Shown here in pieces: positions 48,343 through 62,644 of a DNA stretch of 64,000 nucleotides. The stretch covers positions 1,302,001-1,366,000 of the forward strand of contig JAHQIY010000018.1 of the NCBI GenBank assembly GCA_019054805.1. The letters run 5' to 3'. Source of the stretch: Brachionus manjavacas. Its lineage: Eukaryota; Rotifera; Eurotatoria; Ploima; Brachionidae. Each line of letters begins with the position of its first letter. The stretch's first letter is position 1. Made by a program: the position numbers and the translations under genes. Under the pieces are notes generated by a model. That model had not been told where the DNA came from and did not search any database. It was given only the letters and a program-made list of their open reading frames with translations.

Positions 48343-49904
48343 GGGTTGCCTAGATTTTTCGCTGATATATGAATATCAAGAAAAAAATCTAGGTATTACG
48401 TTTGTCGTGTCCGTCCGTCCGTCCGTCCGTCCGTCCGTCCGTCTGTGGACACATCTTACCCTAGTTTTTAGATGTTAACCCTAGTTTTAAAAATGACAAA
48501 AAATATGTCGATCGATAGCATTGAATACATAAAAGGCGCGAAAAATCTAGGCCATCTAATTTTTTAAAAATTAAACTTTAAATCGATCAATCACTAAAAC
48601 AAAAATATTAATCAAAAAGATTAAAGTAATAAAAAATTTATTGACAACAAAAGTATGAACTAAAAAAGAAAAAAAGAGAATTAAAATGTGATCTCGGTGA
48701 AAATAGCCTGATGATCACTGAACCATGTTGAATATGGCTGTGATTTAAATTGACCAAAAGAATGTGACTTGCTCGTTAGACACCAATCCAATTGAGACAT
48801 ATCCTTGAAAGTTAAACATTTGCTAAACACGGGTGTCATGTTCAAATTGTCTCTTAGCGTATCAAGATATTTAGAATTGTTTTCTCTATTAAAGTCAATA
48901 TTGAAATCACCAAAGATTACCAAAGAGTCTTGGCTGTGCAAATTTAAATTCAAAAAGGCAATCAACTCTTGAATAAACTTGTCATTGTCCATCTTTGGAT
49001 GCTTGTAAAGATTTAAAAAATAAACAACTGTTGAATTTAGAAAAGATTCAGCCTTTTAAATTGGTTTTTCTAATATATATTATATAATTTTATTTTTACT
49101 TTTAAAAAAAACTATTTCAAATAAACAAAATTGTTAATTATGGAATGGTTATTAATGACATTGTATGGTGATGCAAATACAATCATTATTTAAAAATTCG
49201 TCAACATAATTTTTTTTATCGATTTTTTTCCTAGCAACTAAAATTAATTTTTAGAAATTATTATAAATTATTTTGTTGCAATATTTTTAGTTAAAAATCG
49301 GGTTTTTTTTTCAAATTAAATAAAGAAAAACAATTTGAAAAACATATTGTGTGCTTCATAGAATTTCATTTATATATTTCGAAAAAAATGGGGCGCAAAA
49401 AATAAGAAAGATTTAACATAAATATTCTCATAAATAAATTCTTAAATCTTAATCCAAAAAATAATTAATTGTTTGCGTTAAACCACTTATTGGTACAGGG
49501 TTCCGGTTAGGGAATTGCTCTAATTGATAGAAAAAAAAATTAGTGAGAACGGGGTCCGGGGCGGAGCCCTGGTTTAGGGTTCCGGGTATGCAGTAAGCTA
49601 GAGAACCATTAGTAAAAATTACTATTATTTTTGAATGTTAAATTATCTAAAAATTATTAGTAATTATTTTAGCATAAATATTCTCATAAATAAATTCTTA
49701 AATCTTAATCCAAAAAAATAATTAATTGTTTGCGTTAAACCACTTATTGGTACAGGGTTCCGGTTAGGGAATTGCTCTAATTGATAGAAAAAAAAAATTA
49801 GTGAGAACGGGGTCCGGGGCGGAGCCCTGGTTTAGGGTTCCGGGTATGCAGTAAGCTAGAGAACCATTAGTAAAAATTACTATTATTTTTGAATGTTAAA
49901 TAAT
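48343..49904 (-). repeat. Array unit 19 (1.56 kb, class b)
   Basis: SQDSL at 48681-48992; two monomers; AAATAAACAAAATTG variant. Confidence 0.9.
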
Positions 49905-51983
49905 GGGTTGCCTAGATTTTTCGCTGATATATGAATATCAAGAAAAAAATCTAGGTATTACGTTTGTCGTGTCCGTCCGTCCGTCCGTCCGTCCGTCCGT
50001 CCGTCTGTGGACACATCTTACCCTAGTTTTTAGATGTTAACCCTAGTTTTAAAAATGACAAAAAATATGTCGATCGATAGCATTGAATACATAAAAGGCG
50101 CGAAAAATCTAGGCCATCTAATTTTTTAAAAATTAAACTTTAAATCGATCAATCACTAAAACAAAAATATTAATCAAAAAGATTAAAGTAATAAAAAATT
50201 TATTGACAACAAAAGTATGAACTAAAAATGAAAAAAAGAGAATTAAAATGTGATCTCGGTGAAAATAGCCTGATGATCACTGAACCATGTTGAATATGGC
50301 TGTGATTTAAATTGACCAAAAGAATGTGACTTGCTCGTTAGACACCAATCCAATTGAGACATATCCTTGAAAGTTAAACATTTGCTAAACACGGGTGTCA
50401 TGTTCAAATTGTCTCTTAGCGTATCAAGATATTTAGAATTGTTTTCTCTATTAAAGTCAATATTGAAATCACCAAAGATTACCAAAGAGTCTTGGCTGTG
50501 CAAATTTAAATTCAAAAAGGCAATCAACTCTTGAATAAACTTGTCATTGTCCATCTTTGGATGCTTGTAAAGATTTAAAAAATAAACAACTGTTGAATTT
50601 AGAAAAGATTCAGCCTTTTAAATTGGTTTTTCTAATATATATTATATAATTTTATTTTTACTTTTAAAAAAAACTATTTCAAATAACCAAAATTGTTAAT
50701 TATGGAATGGTTATTAATGACATTGTATGGTGATGCAAATACAATCATTATTTAAAAATTCGTCAACATAATTTTTTTTATCGATTTTTTCCTAGCAACT
50801 AAAATTAATTTTTAGAAATTATTATAAATTATTTTGTTGCAATATTTTTAGTTAAAAATCGGGTTTTTTTTTCAAATTAAATAAAGAAAAACAATTTGAA
50901 AAACATATTGTGTGCTTCATAGAATTTCATTTATATATTTCGAAAAAAATGGGGCGCAAAAAATAAGAAAGATTTAACATAAATATTCTCATAAATAAAT
51001 TCTTAAATCATAATCCAAAAAATAATTAATTGTTTGAGTTAAACCACTTATTGGTACAGGGTTCCGGTTAGGGAATTGCTCTAATTGATAGAAAAATAAA
51101 ATTAGTGAGAACGGGGTCCGGGGCGGAGCCCTGGTTTAGGGTTCCGGGTATGCAGTAAGCTAGAGAACCATTAGTAAAAATTACTATTATTTTTGAATGT
51201 TAAATAATCTAAAAAATTATTAGTAATTATTTTAGCATAAACATTCTCATAAATAAATTCTTAAATCTTAATCAAAAAAAATAATTAATTGTTTGCGTTA
51301 AACCACTTATTGGTACAGGGTTCCGGTTAGGGAATTGCTCTAATTGATAGAAAAATAAAATTAGTGAGAACGGGGTCCGGGGCGGAGCCCTGGTTTAGGG
51401 TTCCGGGTATGCAGTAAGCTAGAGAACCATTAGTAAAAATTACTATTATTTTTGAATGTTAAATAATCTAAAAATTATTAGTAATTATTTTAGCATAAAT
51501 ATTCTCATAAATAAATTCTTAAATCTTAATCCAAAAAAATAATTAATTGTTTGCGTTAAACCACTTATTGGTACAGGGTTTCGGTTAGGGAATTGCTCTA
51601 ATTGATAGAAAAAAAAAATTAGTGAGAACGGGGTCCGGGGCGGAGCCCTGGTTTAGGGTTCCGGGTATGCAGTAAGCTAGAGAACCATTAGTAAAAATTA
51701 CTATTATTTTTGAATGTTAAATAATCTAAAAAATTATTAGTAATTATTTTAGCATAAATATTCTCATAAATAAATTCTTAAATCTTAATCCAAAAAAATA
51801 ATTAATTGTTTGCGTTAAACCACTTATTGGTACAGGGTTCCGGTTAGGGAATTGCTCTAATTGATAGAAAAAAAAATTAGTGAGAACGGGGTCCGGGGCG
51901 GAGCCCTGGTTTAGGGTTCCGGGTATGCAGTAAGCTAGAGAACCATTAGTAAAAATTACTATTATTTTTGAATGTTAAATAAT
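49905..51983 (-). repeat. Array unit 20 (2.08 kb, class c)
   Basis: SQDSL at 50243-50554; four monomers in the class-c order. Confidence 0.9.
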
Positions 51984-53527
51984 GGGTTGCCTAGATTTTT
52001 CGCTGATATATGAATATCAAGAAAAAAATCTAGGTATTACGTTTGTCGTGTCCGTCCGTCCGTCTGTGGACACATCTTACCCTAGTTTTTAGATGTTAAC
52101 CCTAGTTTTAAAAATGACAAAAAATATGTCGATCGATAGCATTGAATACATAAAAGGCGCGAAAAATCTAGGCCATCTAATTTTTAAAAATTAAACTTTA
52201 AATCGATCAATCACTAAAACAAAAATATTAATCAAAAAGATTAAAGTAATAAAAAATTTATTGACAACAAAAGTATGAACTAAAAAAGAAAAAAAGAGAA
52301 TTAAAATGTGATCTCGGTGAAAATAGCCTGATGATCACTGAACCATGTTGAATATGGCTGTGATTTAAATTGACCAAAAGAATGTGACTTGCTCGTTAGA
52401 CACCAATCCAATTGAGACATATCCTTGAAAGTTAAACATTTGCTAAACACGGGTGTCATGTTCAAATTGTCTCTTAGCGTATCAAGATATTTAGAATTGT
52501 TTTCTCTATTAAAGTCAATATTGAAATCACCAAAGATTACCAAAGAGTCTTGGCTGTGCAAATTTAAATTCAAAAAGGCAATCAACTCTTGAATAAACTT
52601 GTCATTGTCCATCTTTGGATGCTTGTAAAGATTTAAAAAATAAACAACTGTTGAATTTAGAAAAGATTCAGCCTTTTAAATTGGTTTTTCTAATATATAT
52701 TATATAATTTTATTTTTACTTTTAAAAAAACTATTTCAAATAACCAAAATTGTTAATTATGGAATGGTTATTAATGACATTGTATGGTGATGCAAATACA
52801 ATCATTATTTAAAAATTCGTCAACATAATTTTTTTTTATCGATTTTTTTCCTAGCAACTAAAATTAATTTTTAGAAATTATTATAAATTATTTTGTTGCA
52901 ATATTTTTAGTTAAAAATCGGGTTTTTTTTTCAAATTAAATAAAGAAAAAACAATTTGAAAAACATATTGTGTGCTTCATAGAATTTCATTTATATATTT
53001 CGAAAAAAATGGGGCGCAAAAAATAAGAAAGATTTAACATAAATATTCTCATAAATAAATTCTTAAATCTTAATCCAAAAAAATAATTAATTGTTTGCGT
53101 TAAACCACTTATTGGTACAGGGTTCCGGTTAGGGAATTGCTCTAATTGATAGAAAAAAAAAATTAGTGAGAACGGGGTCCGGGGCGGAGCCCTGGTTTAG
53201 GGTTCCGGGTATGCAGTAAGCTAGAGAACCATTAGTAAAAATTACTATTATTTTTGAATGTTAAATTATCTAAAAAATTATTAGTAATTATTTTAGCATA
53301 AATATTCTCATAAATAAATTCTTAAATCTTAATCCAAAAAAATAATTAATTGTTTGCGTTAAACCACTTATTGGTACAGGGTTCCGGTTAGGGAATTGCT
53401 CTAATTGATAGAAAAAAAAATTAGTGAGAACGGGGTCCGGGGCGGAGCCCTGGTTTAGGGTTCCGGGTATGCAGTAAGCTAGAGAACCATTAGTAAAAAT
53501 TACTATTATTTTTGAATGTTAAATAAT
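51984..53527 (-). repeat. Array unit 21 (1.54 kb, class d-like)
   Basis: SQDSL at 52301-52612. It has the very short GTCC tract of class d but two monomers instead of one, so it looks like a d/b recombinant. Confidence 0.9.
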
Positions 53528-54832
53528 GGGTTGCCTAGATTTTTCGCTGATATATGAATATCAAGAAAAAAAAATCTAGGTATTACGTTTGTCGTGTCCG
53601 TCCGTCCGTCCGTCCGTCCGTCCGTCCGTCTGTGGACACATCTTACCCTAGTTTTTAGATGTTAACCCTAGTTTTAAAAATGACAAAAAATATGTCGATC
53701 GATAGCATTGAATACATAAAAGGCGCGAAAAATCAAGGCCATCTAATTTTTTAAAAATTAAACTTTAAATCGATCAATCACTAAAACAAAAATATTAATC
53801 AAAAAGATTAAAGTAATAAAAAATTTATTGACAACAAAAGTATGAACTAAAAAAGAAAAAAAGAGAATTAAAATGTGATCTCGGTGAAAATAGCCTGATG
53901 ATCACTGAACCATGTTGAATATGGCTGTGATTTAAATTGACCAAAAGAATGTGACTTGCTCGTTAGACACCAATCCAATTGAGACATATCCTTGAAAGTT
54001 AAACATTTGCTAAACACGGGTGTCATGTTCAAATTGTCTCTTAGCGTATCAAGATATTTAGAATTGTTTTCTCTATTAAAGTCAATATTGAAATCACCAA
54101 AGATTACCAAAGGGTCTTGGCTGTGCAAATTTAAATTCAAAAAGGCAATCAACTCTTGAATAAACTTGTCATTGTCCATCTTTGGATGCTTGTAAAGATT
54201 TAAAAAATAAACAACTGTTGAATTTAGAAAAGATTCAGCCTTTTAAATTGGTTTTTCTAATATATATTATATAATTTTATTTTTACTTTTAAAAAAAACT
54301 ATTTCAAATAACCAAAATTGTTAATTATGGAATGGTTATTAATGACATTGTATGGTGATGCAAATACAATCATTATTTAAAAATTCGTCAACATAATTTT
54401 TTTTATCGATTTTTTTCCTAGCAACTAAAATTAATTTTTAGAAATTATTATAAATTATTTTGTTGCAATATTTTTAGTTAAAAATCGGGTTTTTTTTTCA
54501 AATTAAATAAAGAAAAACAATTTGAAAAACATATTGTGTGCTTCATAGAATTTCATTTATATATTTCGAAAAAATGGGGCGCAAAAAATAAGAAAGATTT
54601 AACATAAATATTCTCATAAATAAATTCTTAAATCATAATCCAAAAAATAATTAATTGTTTGCGTTAAACCACTTATTGGTACAGGGTTCCGGTTAGGGAA
54701 TTGCTCTAATTGATAGAAAAATAAATTAGTGAGTACGGGTTCCGTGGCGGAGCCCTGGTTTAGGGTTACGGGTTTGCAGTAATCTAGAGAACCATTAGTA
54801 AAAATTACTATTATTTTTGAATGTTAAATAAT
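53528..54832 (-). repeat. Array unit 22 (1.31 kb, class q)
   Basis: SQDPL at 53868-54179; AAATCAAGG. Its 250-bp monomer (54720-54790) has several private changes, such as GAGTACGGGTTCCGTGGCGG. Confidence 0.9.
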
Positions 54833-56133
54833 GGGTTGCCTAGATTTTTCGCTGATATATGAATATCAAGAAAAAAAATCTAGGTATTACGTCCGTCCGT
54901 CCGTCCGTCCGTCCGTCCGTCCGTCCGTCCGTCTGTGGACACATCTAACCCTAGTTTTTAGATGTTAACCCTAGTTTTAAAAATGACAAAAAATATGTCG
55001 ATCGATAGCATTGAATACATAAAAGGCGCGAAAAATCTAGGCCATCTAATTTTTTAAAAATTAAACTTTAAATCGATCAATCACTAAAACAAAAATATTA
55101 ATCAAAAAGATTAAAGTAATAAAAAATTTATTGACAACAAAAGTATGAACTAAAAAAGAAAAAAAGAGAATTAAAATGTGATCTCGGTGAAAATAGCCTG
55201 ATGATCACTGAACCATGTTGAATATGGCTGTGATTTAAATTGACCAAAAGAATGTGACTTGCTCGTTAGACACCAATCCAATTGAGACATATCCTTGAAA
55301 GTTAAACATTTGCTAAACACGGGTGTCATGTTCAAATTGTCTCTTAGCGTATCAAGATATTTAGAATTGTTTTCTCTATTAAAGTCAATATTGAAATCAC
55401 CAAAGATTACCAAAGAGTCTAGGCTGTGCAAATTTAAATTCAAAAAGGCAATCAACTCTTGAATAAACTTGTCATTGTCCATCTTTGGATGCTTGTAAAG
55501 ATTTAAAAAATAAACAACTGTTGAATTTAGAAAAGATTCAGCCTTTTAAATTGGTTTTTCTAATATATATTATATAATTTTATTTTTACTTTTAAAAAAA
55601 ACTATTTCAAATAACCAAAATTGTTAATTATGGAATGGTTATTAATGACATTGTATGGTGATGCAAATACAATCATTATTTAAAAATTCGTCAACATAAT
55701 TTTTTTATCGATTTTTTTCCTAGCAACTAAAATTAATTTTTAGAAATTATTATAAATTATTTTGTTGCAATATTTTTAGTTAAAAATCGGGTTTTTTTTT
55801 CAAATTAAATAAAGAAAAACAATTTGAAAAACATATTGTGTGCTTCATATAATTTCATTTATATATTTCGAAAAAAATGGGGCGCAAAAAATAAGAAAGA
55901 TTTAACATAAATATTCTCATAAATAAATTCTTAAATCATAATCCAAAAAATAATTAATTGTTTGAGTTAAACCACTTATTGGTACAGGGTTCCGGTTAGG
56001 GAATTGCTCTAATTGATAGAAAAAAATTAGTGAGAACGGGGTCCGGGGCGGAGCCCTGGTTTAGGGTTCCGGGTATGCAGTAAGCTAGAGAACCATTAGT
56101 AAAAATTACTATTATTTTTGAATGTTAAATAAT
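54833..56133 (-). repeat. Array unit 23 (1.30 kb, class a)
   Basis: SLDSL at 55171-55482; TTTGTCGT missing. Opens a further a-b-c run. Confidence 0.9.
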
Positions 56134-57694
56134 GGGTTGCCTAGATTTTTCGCTGATATATGAATATCAAGAAAAAAAAATCTAGGTATTACGTTTGTCG
56201 TGTCCGTCCGTCCGTCCGTCCGTCCGTCCGTCCGTCTGTGGACACATCTTACCCTAGTTTTTAGATGTTAACCCTAGTTTTAAAAATGACAAAAAATATG
56301 TCGATCGATAGCATTGAATACATAAAAGGCGCGAAAAATCTAGGCCATCTAATTTTTTAAAAATTAAACTTTAAATCGATCAATCACTAAAACAAAAATA
56401 TTAATCAAAAAGATTAAAGTAATAAAAAATTTATTGACAACAAAAGTATGAACTAAAAAAGAAAAAAAGAGAATTAAAATGTGATCTCGGTGAAAATAGC
56501 CTGATGATCACTGAACCATGTTGAATATGGCTGTGATTTAAATTGACCAAAAGAATGTGACTTGCTCGTTAGACACCAATCCAATTGAGACATATCCTTG
56601 AAAGTTAAACATTTGCTAAACACGGGTGTCATGTTCAAATTGTCTCTTAGCGTATCAAGATATTTAGAATTGTTTTCTCTATTAAAGTCAATATTGAAAT
56701 CACCAAAGATTACCAAAGAGTCTTGGCTGTGCAAATTTAAATTCAAAAAGGCAATCAACTCTTGAATAAACTTGTCATTGTCCATCTTTGGATGCTTGTA
56801 AAGATTTAAAAAATAAACAACTGTTGAATTTAGAAAAGATTCAGCCTTTTAAATTGGTTTTTCTAATATATATTATATAATTTTATTTTTACTTTTAAAA
56901 AAAACTATTTCAAATAACCAAAATTGTTAATTATGGAATGGTTATTAATGACATTGTATGGTGATGCAAATACAATCATTATTTAAAAATTCGTCAACAT
57001 AATTTTTTTTATCGATTTTTTTCCTAGCAACTAAAATTAATTTTTAGAAATTATTATAAATTATTTTGTTGCAATATTTTTAGTTAAAAATCGGGTTTTT
57101 TTTCAAATTAAATAAAGAAAAAACAATTTGAAAAACATATTGTGTGCTTCATAGAATTTCATTTATATATTTCGAAAAAAATGGGGCGCAAAAAATAAGA
57201 AAGATTTAACATAAATATTCTCATAAATAAATTCTTAAATCTTAATCCAAAAAATAATTAATTGTTTGCGTTAAACCACTTATTGGTACAGGGTTCCGGT
57301 TAGGGAATTGCTCTAATTGATAGAAAAAAAAATTAGTGAGAACGGGGTCCGGGCGGAGCCCTGGTTTAGGGTTCCGGGTATGCAGTAAGCTAGAGAACCA
57401 TTAGTAAAAATTACTATTATTTTTGAATGTTAAATTATCTAAAAAATTATTAGTAATTATTTTAGCATAAATATTCTCATAAATAAATTCTTAAATCTTA
57501 ATCCAAAAAAATAATTAATTGTTTGCGTTAAACCACTTATTGGTACAGGGTTCCGGTTAGGGAATTGCTCTAATTGATAGAAAAAAATTAGTGAGAACGG
57601 GGTCCGGGGCGGAGCCCTGGTTTAGGGTTCCGGGTATGCAGTAAGCTAGAGAACCATTAGTAAAAATTACTATTATTTTTGAATGTTAAATAAT
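56134..57694 (-). repeat. Array unit 24 (1.56 kb, class b)
   Basis: SQDSL at 56474-56785; two monomers. One G is missing in the GC-rich block of the first monomer (GGTCCGGGCGG), as also in unit 28. Confidence 0.9.
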
Positions 57695-59770
57695 GGGTTG
57701 CCTAGATTTTTCGCTGATATATGAATATCAAGAAAAAAAATCTAGGTATTACGTTTGTCGTGTCCGTCCGTCCGTCCGTCCGTCCGTCCGTCCGTCTGTG
57801 GACACATCTTACCCTAGTTTTTAGATGTTAACCCTAGTTTTAAAAATGACAAAAAATATGTCGATCGATAGCATTGAATACATAAAAGGCGCGAAAAATC
57901 TAGGCCATCTAATTTTTTAAAAATTAAACTTTAAATCGATCAATCACTAAAACAAAAATATTAATCAAAAAGATTAAAGTAATAAAAAATTTATTGACAA
58001 CAAAAGTATGAACTAAAAAAGAAAAAAAGAGAATTAAAATGTGATCTCGGTGAAAATAGCCTGATGATCACTGAACCATGTTGAATATGGCTGTGATTTA
58101 AATTGACCAAAAGAATGTGACTTGCTCGTTAGACACCAATCCAATTGAGACATATCCTTGAAAGTTAAACATTTGCTAAACACGGGTGTCATGTTCAAAT
58201 TGTCTCTTAGCGTATCAAGATATTTAGAATTGTTTTCTCTATTAAAGTCAATATTGAAATCACCAAAGATTACCAAAGAGTCTTGGCTGTGCAAATTTAA
58301 ATTCAAAAAGGCAATCAACTCTTGAATAAACTTGTCATTGTCCATCTTTGGATGCTTGTAAAGATTTAAAAAATAAACAACTGTTGAATTTAGAAAAGAT
58401 TCAGCCTTTTAAATTGGTTTTTCTAATATATATTATATAATTTTATTTTTACTTTTAAAAAAACTATTTCAAATAACCAAAATTGTTAATTATGGAATGG
58501 TTATTAATGACATTGTATGGTGATGCAAATACAATCATTATTTAAAAATTCGTCAACATAATTTTTTTATCGATTTTTTTCCTAGCAACTAAAATTAATT
58601 TTTAGAAATTATTATAAATTATTTTGTTGCAATATTTTTAGTTAAAAATCGGGTTTTTTTCAAATTAAATAAAGAAAAAACAATTTGAAAAACATATTGT
58701 GTGCTTCATAGAATTTCATTTATATATTTCGAAAAAATGGGGCGCAAAAAATAAGAAAGATTTAACATAAATATTCTCATAAATAAATTCTTAAATCATA
58801 ATCCAAAAAATAATTAATTGTTTGAGTTAAACCACTTATTGGTACAGGGTTCCGGTTAGGGAATTGCTCTAATTGATAGAAAAATAAAATTAGTGAGAAC
58901 GGGGTCCGGGGCGGAGCCCTGGTTTAGGGTTCCGGGTATGCAGTAAGCTAGAGAACCATTAGTAAAAATTACTATTATTTTTGAATGTTAAATAATCTAA
59001 AAAATTATTAGTAATTATTTTAGCATAAACATTCTCATAAATAAATTCTTAAATCTTAATCAAAAAAAATAATTAATTGTTTGCGTTAAACCACTTATTG
59101 GTACAGGGTTCCGGTTAGGGAATTGCTCTAATTGATAGAAAAATAAAATTAGTGAGAACGGGGTCCGGGGCGGAGCCCTGGTTTAGGGTTCCGGGTATGC
59201 AGTAAGCTAGAGAACCATTAGTAAAAATTACTATTATTTTTGAATGTTAAATAATCTAAAAATTATTAGTAATTATTTTAGCATAAATATTCTCATAAAT
59301 AAATTCTTAAATCTTAATCCAAAAAATAATTAATTGTTTGCGTTAAACCACTTATTGGTACAGGGTTTCGGTTAGGGAATTGCTCTAATTGATAGAAAAA
59401 AAAAATTAGTGAGAACGGGGTCCGGGGCGGAGCCCTGGTTTAGGGTTCCGGGTATGCAGTAAGCTAGAGAACCATTAGTAAAAATTACTATTATTTTTGA
59501 ATGTTAAATAATCTAAAAAATTATTAGTAATTATTTTAGCATAAATATTCTCATAAATAAATTCTTAAATCTTAATCCAAAAAATTAATTAATTGTTTGC
59601 GTTAAAACACTTATTGGTACAGGGTTCCGGTTAGGGAATTGCTCTAATTGATAGAAAAAAAAATTAGTGAGAACGGGGTCCGGGGCGGAGCCCTGGTTTA
59701 GGGTTCCGGGTATGCAGTAAGCTAGAGAACCATTAGTAAAAATTACTATTATTTTTGAATGTTAAATAAT
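57695..59770 (-). repeat. Array unit 25 (2.08 kb, class c)
   Basis: SQDSL at 58034-58345; four monomers in the class-c order. The last carries AAAACACTT in place of AAACCACTT. Confidence 0.9.
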
Positions 59771-61339
59771 GGGTTGCCTAGATTTTTCGCTGATATATGA
59801 ATATCAAGAAAAAAATCTAGGTATTACGTTTGTCGTGTCCGTCCGTCCGTCCGTCCGTCCGTCCGTCCGTCCGTCCGTCTGTGGACACATCTAACCCTAG
59901 TTTTTAGATGTTAACCCTAGTTTTAAAAATGACAAAAAATATGTCGATCGATAGCATTGAATACATAAAAGGCGCGAAAAATCTAGGCCATCTAATTTTT
60001 TAAAAATTAAACTTTAAATCGATCAATCACTAAAACAAAAATATTAATCAAAAAGATTAAAGTAATAAAAAATTTATTGACAACAAAAGTATGAACTAAA
60101 AAAGAAAAAAAAAGAGAATTAAAATGTGATCTCGGTGAAAATAGCCTGATGATCACTGAACCATGTTGAATATGGCTGTGATTTAAATTGACCAAAAGAA
60201 TGTGACTTGCTCGTTAGACACCAATCCAATTGAGACATATCCTTGAAAGTTAAACATTTGCTAAACACGGGTGTCATGTTCAAATTGTCTCTTAGCGTAT
60301 CAAGATATTTAGAATTGTTTTCTCTATTAAAGTCAATATTGAAATCACCAAAGATTACCAAAGAGTCTTGGCTGTGCAAATTTAAATTCAAAAAGGCAAT
60401 CAACTCTTGAATAAACTTGTCATTGTCCATCTTTGGATGCTTGTAAAGATTTAAAAAATAAACAACTGTTGAATTTAGAAAAGATTCAGCCTTTTAAATT
60501 GGTTTTTCTAATATATATTATATAATTTTATTTTTACTTTTAAAAAACTATTTCAAATAACCAAAATTGTTAATTATGGAATGGTTATTAATGACATTGT
60601 ATGGTGATGCAAATACAATCATTATTTAAAAATTCGTCAACATAATTTTTTTTTATCGATTTTTTTCCTAGCAACTAAAATTAATTTTTAGAAATTATTA
60701 TAAATTATTTTGTTGCAATATTTTTAGTTAAAAATCGGGTTTTTTTTTCAAATTAAATAAAGAAAAACAATTTGAAAAACATATTGTGTGCTTCATAGAA
60801 TTTCATTTATATATTTCGAAAAAATGGGGCGCAAAAAATAAGAAAGATTTAACATAAATATTCTCATAAATAAATTCTTAAATCATAATCCAAAAAATAA
60901 TTAATTGTTTGAGTTAAACCACTTATTGGTACAGGGTTCCGGTTAGGGAATTGCTCTAATTGATAGAAAAATAAATTTAGTGAGAACGGGGTCCGGGGCG
61001 GAGCCCTGGTTTAGGGTTCCGGGTATGCAGTAAGCTAGAGAACCATTAGTAAAAATTACTATTATTTTTGAATGTTAAATAATCTAAAAAATTATTAGTA
61101 ATTATTTTAGCATAAATATTCTCATAAATAAATTCTTAAATCTTAATCCAAAAAAATAATTAATTGTTTGCGTTAAACCACTTATTGGTACAGGGTTCCG
61201 GTTAGGGAATTGCTCTAATTGATAGAAAAAAATTAGTGAGAACGGGGTCCGGGGCGGAGCCCTGGTTTAGGGTTCCGGGTATGCAGTAAGCTAGAGAACC
61301 ATTAGTAAAAATTACTATTATTTTTGAATGTTAAATAAT
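59771..61339 (-). repeat. Array unit 26 (1.57 kb)
   Basis: SQDSL at 60119-60430 with CTAACCC spacer and a mid-length GTCC tract; two monomers. It combines the left part of units 1/10 with the two-monomer right part of class b. Confidence 0.9.
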
Positions 61340-62644
61340 GGGTTGCCTAGATTTTTCGCTGATATATGAATATCAAGAAAAAAATCTAGGTATTACGTTT
61401 GTCGTGTCCGTCCGTCCGTCCGTCCGTCCGTCCGTCCGTCTGTGGACACATCTTACCCTAGTTTTTAGATGTTAACCCTAGTTTTAAAAATGACAAAAAA
61501 TATGTCGATCGATAGCATTGAATACATAAAAGGCGCGAAAAATCTAGGCCATCTAATTTTTTAAAAATTAAACTTTAAATCGATCAATCACTAAAACAAA
61601 AATATTAATCAAAAAGATTAAAGTAATAAAAAATTTATTGACAACAAAAGTATGAACTAAAAAAGAAAAAAAGAGAATTAAAATGTGATCTCGGTGAAAA
61701 TAGCCTGATGATCACTGAACCATGTTGAATATGGCTGTGATTTAAATTGACCAAAAGAATGTGACTTGCTCGTTAGACACCAATCCAATTGAGACATATC
61801 CTTGAAAGTTAAACATTTGCTAAACACGGGTGTCATGTTCAAATTGTCTCTTAGCGTATCAAGATATTTAGAATTGTTTTCTCTATTAAAGTCAATATTG
61901 AAATCACCAAAGATTACCAAAGAGTCTTGGCTGTGCAAATTTAAATTCAAAAAGGCAATCAACTCTTGAATAAACTTGTCATTGTCCATCTTTGGATGCT
62001 TGTAAAGATTTAAAAAATAAACAACTGTTGAATTTAGAAAAGATTCAGCCTTTTAAATTGGTTTTTCTAATATATATTATATAATTTTATTTTTACTTTT
62101 AAAAAACTATTTCAAATAACCAAAATTGTTAATTATGGAATGGTTATTAATGACATTGTATGGTGATGCAAATACAATCATTATTTAAAAATTCGTCAAC
62201 ATAATTTTTTTTTATCGATTTTTTTCCTAGCAACTAAAATTAATTTTTAGAAATTATTATAAATTATTTTGTTGCAATATTTTTAGTTAAAAATCGGGTT
62301 TTTTTTTCAAATTAAATAAAGAAAAAACAATTTGAAAAACATATTGTGTGCTTCATAGAATTTCATTTATATATTTCGAAAAAATGGGGCGCAAAAAATA
62401 AGAAAGATTTAACATAAATATTCTCATAAATAAATTCTTAAATCATAATCCAAAAAAATAATTAATTGTTTGCGTTAAACCACTTATTGGTACAGGGTTC
62501 CGGTTAGGGAATTGCTCTAATTGATAGAAAAAAAAAATTAGTGAGAACGGGGTCCGGGGCGGAGCCCTGGTTTAGGGTTCCGGGTATGCAGTAAGCTAGA
62601 GAACCATTAGTAAAAATTACTATTATTTTTGAATGTTAAATAAT
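61340..62644 (-). repeat. Array unit 27 (1.31 kb)
   Basis: SQDSL at 61678-61989; CTTACCC spacer; one monomer. Confidence 0.9.

Noticed and set aside
26637-60195. 61-62 codon ORFs starting MVNLNHSHIQHGS
   Set aside because: Frame-shifted shadows over the endonuclease end and 3' UTR of the array units.
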